A stretch of 64,000 nt of DNA from Shinisaurus crocodilurus. Its lineage: Eukaryota; Chordata; Lepidosauria; Squamata; Shinisauridae. The notes beneath the pieces are model-generated. The model worked only from the letters and a program-made list of their open reading frames with translations. It was not told the DNA's origin and searched no databases. A program made the position numbers and the translations under genes. This document shows positions 57,344 through 64,000 of this stretch, piece after piece (within the stretch, counting starts at the first letter, position 1; the number at the start of each line of letters is the position of its first letter). The stretch spans positions 116,813,379 through 116,877,378 of the forward strand of contig CM037876.1 of assembly GCA_021292165.1 (NCBI GenBank), in the 5' to 3' direction.

Positions 57344-57514
57344 ACTAGAGGATCAGCTATCTTGACCTGATTCTAACCAACAGAGACGACTTAGTGGATA
57401 AAGTGGCAGTTTCGGGAACTCTGGGGGAAAGTGACCATGTTATACTTGAGTTCTTGATTCTAAAGGAAGCAAAAGCTGAGTGTAGCCAAATTTTAAAGGC
57501 ACAATTGCAAACAA
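57344..57514 (+). mobile_element. CR1 LINE, 5' part (endonuclease segment)
   Basis: It encodes TRGSAIL, then a segment matching DLVDKVAVSGTLGESDHVIL in frame with the endonuclease of the CR1 at 625-3306. About 130 bp are then deleted internally (the sequence jumps to LKAQLQTI) before the next insertion. Confidence 0.85.
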
Positions 57515-58055
57515 TCATCATCAGGCGATCACTCGTGACCGAGTAAGATTGTCTTCCGGGATAAAAGGAGGAAATTCTAAAGAAGACTGTGTAGACTCTA
57601 GCGATGGGTCCGTAAGTGACTGTGGAGGCCAATTCTAGATCCACACAGCTTCCCACAGTGAGGACACAGGTTACCAGATAGAAGATGGTCCTGTAAAGGA
57701 TTCATTTGACGTGCTTTTCGCCTAGCACGTTTCTCCCTTTCACCTTGCACTCGGGCTTCTTCAAAGTCCATGGAACCTTTGTGAAAGGCCAACCTCCATT
57801 TAGATCGTTCATGGGCCAGAGCTTCCCAGTTTTCGATGTTTATATTGCATTTTTTTTAGATTTGCCTTATGAACATCTTTAAACCTCTTATATTGACCAC
57901 CGATATTCCGCTTTCCATCCTTGAGTTGGGAGTAAAGTAACTGCTTTGGGAGACGGACAGTCAGGCATTCGAACAACATGACCGGTCCACTGAAGTTGGC
58001 GTTGAAGGATCATTTTTTCAATGCTAGTAGTCTTTGCTTCTTCCAGTACACTGGA
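57515..58055 (-). mobile_element. Zinc-finger LINE 3' fragment inserted in the CR1
   Basis: This is an antisense fragment with GAT-repeat tail (catcatcagg at the left edge), the full CCHH finger CPHCGKLCGSRIGLHSHLRT (57598-57660) and QLQWTGHVVRMPDC near 57960. CR1 coding resumes immediately to its right. Confidence 0.9.
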
Positions 58056-59385
58056 AGTAAAAAAGTAAACCCACAAGTAAAAAAGGCAGAGGGCAACAGA
58101 ACTAAACTCAGAGATGACTTGAAAATGAAAAAGGACACATATAGGATGTGGAAGGAAGGCCAGGCTACATGGGAAGAGTACAGGCAGGTAGCACAGAACT
58201 GCAGAAATAGTGTCAGGAAGCCTAAAGCTGAGAATGAGCTGAGGCTAGCGAGGGATACTAAAAACAACAAGAAAGCTTTCTTCAGATACATGCATAGTAA
58301 AAGACAGAGGAAAGAAATGGTGGTTCAACTACGCAATGAGGATGGCAAATTGATAACAGAAGACAAAGAAAAGGCAGAAGTGTTCAGTTCCTACTTCGGC
58401 TCAATCTTCTCCCAAAAGAGAGTTCATGACCCCCCTGGCAAACCTGAAGTGCAGACTGAAGGGGCAGGATTGCAGCTTGAGATTGATAGGCAAATGGTCA
58501 AGGAGCACCTGATTACTTTGAACGAGTTCAAATCTCCAGGGCCTGACGAACTGCATCCTAGAGTAATAAAGGAACTGGCAGAAGAACTCTCAGAACCACT
58601 GTCTATTATCTTTGAGAAATCATGGAGGATGGGTGAAGTGCCAGATGACTGGAGGAGGGCAAGAAGAAGTCTGACATCAATCCCTGGGAAAATTTTGGAG
58701 CAGAGTATAAAGAAGTCCGTCCGCAAGCACCTTGAAAACAATGCAGTGATTACTAGAAACCAGCATGGATTTGTCAAGAACAAATCCTGCCAGACTAATC
58801 TGATCTCATTTTTTGATCGGGTAACCTCCCTTGTGGACTGTGGGAATGTTGTGGACATAAAAAATCTGGACTTCAGCAAAGCTTTCAACAAAGTGCCTCA
58901 TGATATCCTGGTTAGCAAGCTAGCTAAAAGTGGGCTAGATGGAACAACTATTAGGTGGATCCACAATTGGCTACAGAATCGGACTCAAAGAGTGCTTATC
59001 AATGGTTCCTTCTCAAACTAGGGAGAGGAAACGAGCGGGGTACCACAGGGCTCAGTCCTGGGCCCAGTGCTCTTCAACATTTTTATTAATGACTTGGATG
59101 AGGAGGTGCAGGGAATGCTTATCAAATTTGCAGATGACACAAAGTTGGGTGGAACAGCTAATACTCTGGAAGACAGAAACAAAATTCAAAAGCGATCTCG
59201 ATAGGCTGGAGCGCTGGGCCGAAAACAACAGAATGAAATTTAATAGGGATAAATGCCAAGTGCTGCACCTAGCGAAAGGAAACCAACTGCATAGTTACCG
59301 AGTGGGAGACACTTGGCTCAACAATACTACAAGTGAGAAGGATTTTGGAATAGTGGTAGATCACAAACTGAATATGAGCCAGCAA
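58056..59385 (+). mobile_element. CR1 LINE, middle part (reverse transcriptase)
   Basis: It is open from the KKAEGNRTKLRDDLK linker through the RT motifs to INGSFSN at 59021, then a stop and frameshift. [10 protein letters not shown] and FADDTKLGG follow in other frames. A short deletion removes the NVVPIFKKGKKEEPGNYRPV block present in the copy at 625-3306. Confidence 0.92.
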
Positions 59386-59633
59386 GTTTCTGCTCAGTGG
59401 CTAAGTGGAGGCAGTGGCTAAGTTTCTTTTTGCTGTACTAAGGACTCATAAAGCAATTCTTCCATCATAAATGTAACTTCTATAGCAGGATCTTGTTTTC
59501 GGTTATCTTAAGATGTTTTAAACTGGTGTATGTTTTAATAATATTTGTTGTTGTATAATGATTTAATGATTGTGTTTTTATCCATTTAATGATGTTTTTG
59601 TTGGGTCCGTGACCGTATAATAAAAATTGATTG
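59386..59633 (+). mobile_element. LINE 3' tail inserted in the CR1, with 14-bp target duplication
   Basis: This is about 248 bp with a 3'-UTR-like, T-rich sequence ending ataataaaaattgattg. The CR1 sequence atatgagccagcaa is present on both sides (59372-59385 and 59634-59647), an exact 14-bp target duplication. The source family is not identified. Confidence 0.85.
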
Positions 59634-60272
59634 ATATGAGCCAGCAATGTGATGTGGCTGCAAAGAAGGTAAATGCTATTTGGGGCTGCATTAATAGAAG
59701 TATAGCTTCCAAATCGCGTGAAGTGATAATTCCCCTTTACTCGGCACTGGTTAGGCCTCTTCTTGAGTACTGCATCCAGTTCTGGGCACCACACTTTAAG
59801 AAGGACGTAGACAAACTGGAGAGGGTTCAGAGGAGGGCAACAAGGACGATAAAGGGACTGGAAACAAGGCCCTATGAGGAGAGACTGAAAGAACTGGGCA
59901 TGTTTAGCCTTCAGAAGAGGAGACTGAGGGGAGATATGATCGCACTCTTCCAGTACTTGAAGGGTTGTCACACAGAGGAGGGCAAGGATCTCTTCTTTAT
60001 CATCCCAGTTTGCAGGACACGGAATAATGGGTTCAAGTTACAGGAACCCAGATTCCACCTGAACATCAGGAATAATTTCCTGACTGTTAGAGCAATAAGA
60101 CAATGGAACCCACTACCTAGGGAGGTGGTGGGCTCTCCCACTCTGGAGGCATTCAAGGTGCAGCTGGACAGCCATCTGTCAGGGATGCTTTGACCTGGAT
60201 TCCTGCATTGAACAGGGGGTTGGACTCAATGGCCTTGTAGGCCCCTTCCAACTCTACTTTTCCATGATTCTA
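59634..60272 (+). mobile_element. CR1 LINE, 3' part
   Basis: It encodes [20 protein letters not shown] through [20 protein letters not shown] to the C-terminus ([10 protein letters not shown]), then the CR1 tail with ggccttgtaggccccttcca and the final gattcta. Confidence 0.95.
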
Positions 60273-60640
60273 TAAACGCTCACCTCTTGTAACATAATGG
60301 ATTGAGGACCTAATAACGCTTTCAACATTTGAGCGGGTGGTATTTTAGACGCCACCTGTGGATGGATAAATACTTGGACATTTGGCCTGCTTTTTCTGAT
60401 GTTTATGCATAACTATTTTTATTGATAATTATATTACTATATACTTTTTGAAACTTATGGATATATATTTCATACATATTTACAGTAATGGATCCATTTA
60501 AATCACTGTAAGAAATTTCTATTCCCCCCCCCCCCTTCCTTTCCTTCATTTTCCTCCACTCTTTCTATGGAGTTTCTTTGTTTTGGTGTATTTCACATTT
60601 TAAAAACTAATAAAAATATTTTTTTAAATTGAATGAATGA
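60273..60640 (+). mobile_element. L1-type LINE, 3' end
   Basis: After the CR1 the L1 resumes: WIEDLITLSTFERVVF, then LWMDKYLDIWPAFSDVYA and a stop near 60409, the usual L1 ORF2 C-terminus with one frameshift. A T-rich 3' UTR with a poly-C run follows and ends in aataaaaatatttttttaaa and a GAAT/GTAT repeat. Confidence 0.78.
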
Positions 60641-61717
60641 ATGTATGTATGTATATATGTGCCCATGCTGTTGAACACCTATTTTTTTTGTCCATGAATC
60701 ACATTGCAAGCCCAGAAATGCACACAGATTGCGTCCAAGACCATGTTCAGTCAAGGGTAAAACCTTGATCAAAAATTAACTGAAATTAATTTCTCATACA
60801 TCCCTGCTATTTGGCATAGGGGAAAAGTTCCCATTGGCACCTTTTGACACTTGTAAAAAGATTCACATGTTGAAGTGGTATATTTAGCATCACATATCCT
60901 CAGACCAGTGTTCCCACTAAGGATTTAGACTGGTTCATTTAAAGGTACCCTTGTGGATTGCTTGACTAGGATGGTCATGTGGTGGTCATGAAGGCATTTG
61001 CATTTATCCAGAGTTCCCTAGCTTTGCATATTGCAAGAGGGCAACTTAGGTGGAGGACCTACACGTCATGCACTTCAGTTATCATAAACATGGGTAGCCT
61101 AGCATGCTACTGTGAAGATCCTTGTGCTTCTAGCTGCCATCAGACTCTTGCCCATGCAACCAGAACAAAAGATATATTGGGCATATTAAACAAGTTGCTA
61201 GGGTGATGCCAGCAGAAATATAAACTACAGAATATGTGTCCCAGCTTCTCAGTAAGAGAATCACTGGATTCTTTGATTAATGCAGTGGAAACATTAAAGC
61301 TAAGGCAAGGCAGACAGCCACATGACTGGTATATGGTCTCACAACTGTTGCACTGCCAAAGGCAAGATGATTTGCCAAGAAGTGATTGGTCATTGCGAAA
61401 CAAACATTGAGTTCTGCCTTGCCACAGAATCCTACCACAAGCAAAAGAAAACAAGGGAGAGAAAAAATAAATTGACAGGAAAAAGGCAGGTTAGCCAGTT
61501 TTAAAAGTAAGGAGAAGCCTACCTAGATCCTTATGGCAGGGGTTCATCTTTCTTTATGAAAAATGTTGAAATACAGTGGTAAAATATAATGGTTTCAGAC
61601 CAAAAATGCATTCAAAGGGAAGTGAAATGTCACATTTCCCAAAGGTTGTACTATGCTCTACACCAGACAATAAATGCCCACTGGCTGAAGCTTGCCAGAG
61701 CATATTATAACAGCTAT

Positions 61718-61718
<1 letters not shown>

Positions 61719-61748
<30 letters not shown>

Positions 61749-61749
61749 T
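61719..61749 (+). repeat. (ATC)n microsatellite
   Basis: About 10 ATC units; it could be the tail of an old retroelement of the GAT-tailed family, but no body is seen. Confidence 0.9.
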
Positions 61750-61769
61750 GGGCTGCATGGACATTGTAA

Positions 61770-62165
61770 AATCCATCCCACCTATGTTTCGCCAATTGTC
61801 AGGCGGCTTTCAATCTGTTGTCTGCTCATTGATGGAATCGGATTTTGTGCAAATCCATTTGTAAGCAAATTCACAAATTCCCAAAAATGCTCAAATTCCC
61901 CCCAAAATATGTAAATCCCCCCAAAATGTGTATTTTCACGCTTTAGCCTATGAGGAAATGCGCACTTTTCATCAGTGATTTTTATTTTTTGTAGTTTTCT
62001 ATGACTAAATTTGCACCAAAAAAAATATGGAAATTTTAAAAACCAGTCTGCAAGACCATGGAATCCATGCAGCTCAGGAATCCACAACTCTGTTGGGGAA
62101 GCCATGGGTTGGATTCTTAGAAACTGAACTCATTTGAGTCCATTGCTGATTTCTCAGACATGGCT
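61770..62165. repeat. Repeat family shared with 39103-39635
   Basis: Shared blocks include ttgtcaggcggctttcaatc, tctgctcattgatgg and cttagaaactgaactcattt. It has no coding capacity. Confidence 0.5.
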
Positions 62166-62287
62166 ACCATCAGCATCCCTGAGGGTGAGCATGTTCTGTT
62201 TCAGTGATGGGAACTCAAAGACAAAAGCACTTCTCAGCTGGGCTTCTATTGCTGCTGTTCCTGTCTTTTTTCTGTGGTGGAGTGTGG

Positions 62288-62314
62288 AGCGGTGTGTGTG
62301 TGTGTGTGTGTGTG
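62288..62314 (+). repeat. (GT)n microsatellite
   Basis: About 12 GT units. Confidence 0.93.
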
Positions 62315-62829
62315 TTGGGGTAGCTAAAAGCTTCAGGAGGGGTGGGGATTTAGATCAGGAAAAGGCACCATAAGAAAGGATTAAACAGCCCCCTCTCAGA
62401 GTGCCACTTGCCCAATCTTCAAAGCAAACCCTTGGGGCTATTACAATTAGTTTAAAGGGGTGGTCCTAATTAGTGATTTCCCACTCACATAAGTAGAGGA
62501 TGCTCTTTGCTTTAAACCTTCACCATCCAACCCATGGAGGGGGTGTCAGGGATGGCAACAAGGACAGCAGCAGGACAGAAGTGGGGCAGCTGGGGTGCTC
62601 CTCCTTGCTCTCACTCATGTGATTCTAGTTGTGTGTGGGACTGGAATGCCAGAATAGGACTTATGTCACGTCCTCTTGTGTAACCAGACAACATGTGTTG
62701 CAGCATTGCATGCTCCTGACTAGTCCACTTTTCCTCTGGTCAAAATTATATGCAACTTATCTTTGAGTTTGGCCTCTGTACCAGAGGTGACCAATGCAAT
62801 GTCAATTTAAAAATCTTCAAAATTTAAAG

Positions 62830-63228
62830 GGACCTTTATCATGGAAATTACAGGCTGATTAGTATCTCTTCCAGGTAATTGGTGGAAATCATTATTAAAA
62901 TAAAATGATAAAGCATATAGAAGGAAAAGTCCTGCTGAAGAAGAGTGAACATGGTTTCTGCAAAGGTAAGTCCCGTTTTACTAATCTTTGACAGTTATTT
63001 GAGAGTTTCAACAAGCTTGTGCATAGGGGTAATCTGATAGACATTGTTTACTTGGAATCGCAAAATATTTTTGACATAATCCCTCACAGAAGACTCTTGA
63101 GCAAGCATAGCATTCATGGGATAAGAGGAGAGGTCCTCTTATGGATCAGTTACTGGTTAAAGAACAGGAAACAGAAAATTGGAATAAACGGACAGTTCTC
63201 ACAATGGGTGAGGATCCACCCTTAAAGG
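62830..63228 (+). pseudogene. Old LINE reverse transcriptase fragment, part 1
   Basis: This is decayed RT: KSEHGFCKGKS, then LFESFNKLVHRGNLIDIVYL, PHRRLLSKHSIHGI and WISYWLKNRKQKIGINGQFS, in the order seen in CR1/L2-group enzymes. It is more diverged than the CR1 copies elsewhere in the window. Confidence 0.75.
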
Positions 63229-63633
63229 CAGCCTGGAAATAATTTTAGATCAAGAGTAGTAGGCAACATGGTGCCCATAGGCACAAATGCATCCTTGGAT
63301 ACCTGTCTTGGTGCCCACCAAAATATTTTACCCCTTCCACTTAAAATAAATATATATTTTTAAAAGTACATTTTCTTACCAGCAGCTGGGATTGCTGTGA
63401 AATAGGTTTTTGTTGGTGATGAAAACTGTGGGTTCAAAGGAGATATTTAGTGTGTGGGGCTGAGCCCCCTCCTCTGCCTTGTACTCAGTATTTGGGGAAG
63501 GTTACTTGTCCTTTGCCACACCTCCCATGACAGCCATTTTGTGGTGGTGCCCAGGATAGTTTCTCAAGTTTCCAAATGTTACCATGGTCCAAAAAAAAAA
63601 GTTGCCTACCCTGTTTTAGATATATAGATAGAG

Positions 63634-63753
63634 CAGTGTTCTCCAACCTTGGGTCCCCAGATGTTTTTGGCCTACAACTCCCAGCATGCCCCAGCCAGCT
63701 ATGCTGGCTGGGGCATGCTGGGAGTTTTAGGGACCCAAGGTTGGAGAACACTG
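63634..63753. mobile_element. hAT-like MITE (120 bp) with 8-bp target duplication
   Basis: It is a hairpin with ends cagtgttctccaaccttggg and complement, and an exact agatagag duplication (63626-63633, 63754-63761). It lies inside the old LINE fragment. Confidence 0.93.
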
Positions 63754-63761
63754 AGATAGAG

Positions 63762-63996
63762 GATGCAAAGAGTGGGGTCCCCCAAAGATCTGTATTGGGT
63801 GGGACCAGTGACTTTTAACTTGTTCATAATTGATCTGGAGTTAGTGAGATGTCCGGGTTTACTGATGATGGCAGATGATTTATGGCACTTGAAACAAAAA
63901 GGGATAGCTAGCAAAGAGCTCCAAAAGGATCTCTCTGAACTGGGGGAATTGTCATTAAAATGGAGAATGTAGATCAGTGTGAGCAAGTGTAAAGGG
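63762..63996 (+). pseudogene. Old LINE reverse transcriptase fragment, part 2
   Basis: It continues the RT: FNLFIIDLELVRCPGLLMMA with a MADD variant of the catalytic box, then LQKDLSELGELSLKWRM. It runs to the window edge. Confidence 0.7.
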
Positions 63997-64000
63997 ATGC

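Larger units (their letters stand above)
4966..64000 (+). other. COL6A3: COL6A3 gene, 5' half (runs off right edge)
   Basis: This span carries the host gene: collagen VI alpha-3. The protein is secreted, trimerises with alpha-1 and alpha-2 chains and forms beaded microfibrils in the extracellular matrix. The identification rests on the signal peptide beginning MRKHR, ten consecutive vWA domains in the order known for COL6A3 (N10 to N1), the linker with ACCGVPCKC, and Gly-X-Y exons. COL6A5 and COL6A6 also have vWA arrays but lack this signal peptide and linker. Sixteen coding exons are visible. The vWA exons are all phase 1-1, so any can be skipped without changing frame; alternative use of N-terminal vWA exons is known for this gene. 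The triple helix is mostly missing, as are the C-terminal domains, which must lie beyond 64000 or in sequence lost at the gap. Single-base indels break the frame in five exons. Confidence 0.95.
53779..64000 (+). other. COL6A3: COL6A3 intron (open-ended), gap and repeats
   Basis: No collagen exon is seen from 53779 to the end. The span holds an assembly gap, a LINE nest and other repeats. 53779-54086, 54529-55118, 55336-55854, 60640-61718 and 62315-62830 show nothing certain. Confidence 0.7.

Noticed and set aside
56666..57370. A 234-codon novel host protein
   Set aside because: It spans L1, zinc-finger LINE and CR1 fragments read partly out of frame.
1..64000. CRISPR arrays, operons or bacterial mobile elements
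   Set aside because: Nothing of the kind is visible; the window is vertebrate nuclear DNA with spliced exons and eukaryotic retroelements.

Overview
This window is nuclear DNA from a vertebrate, most likely a squamate reptile (lizard or snake). The host gene is COL6A3-like, and it sits among CR1 LINEs, L2- and L1-type LINEs, a DIRS-type retroelement, tRNA- and 5S-rRNA-derived SINEs, and many hAT-like MITEs. The species is inferred from repeat content only; no marker fixes it.

One host gene is visible. It is the 5' half of COL6A3 (collagen type VI alpha-3 chain) on the + strand, from a start-codon exon at 4966-5106 to the second triple-helix exon at 53707-53778, running off the right edge. 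The exons encode, in order: signal peptide, von Willebrand A (vWA) domains N10 to N2 (one exon each of about 570-620 bp, all phase 1 at both ends), N1 split over three exons, the Cys-rich linker, and the first Gly-X-Y exons. The secreted protein assembles with alpha-1 and alpha-2 chains into collagen VI microfibrils of the extracellular matrix. The non-coding first exon and promoter are not recognised here.

The reading frame is broken by single-base indels in N9, N6 and N1, by two compensating indels in the linker exon, and by about four extra bases in the first collagen exon. Splice sites are otherwise canonical and I saw no substitution-type stops, so consensus errors are likelier than a dead gene. 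A 100-N gap lies about 590 bp after the last exon, and no further collagen exon is seen in the last 10 kb.

Region by region: 1-3312 holds an L2 tail and a nearly complete antisense CR1 with an 893-codon open ORF. 3313-15164 holds the signal-peptide and N10 exons, a decayed partial copy of the N10 exon (6183-6312), and several MITEs including a GC-rich hAT element. 15165-24821 holds N9 and an antisense LINE with a C-terminal zinc finger, bounded by a 9-bp target-site duplication. 24822-33649 holds N8 to N5 with SINEs and MITEs. 33650-40285 is filled by a DIRS-like tyrosine-recombinase retroelement, itself invaded by an L2, a 5S-derived SINE and foldback elements. 40286-53778 holds N4 to the collagen exons, with 5S-SINEs and recent MITEs. 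53779-64000 is intron, dominated by a nest of LINEs inside LINEs (55855-60640).

The most interesting points are the relic duplicate of the N10 exon, the 5S-rRNA/CR1 composite SINE (four copies), the shared hairpin core in unrelated-looking GC-rich elements, the DIRS relic, the LINE nest, and the clustered frame-breaking indels.
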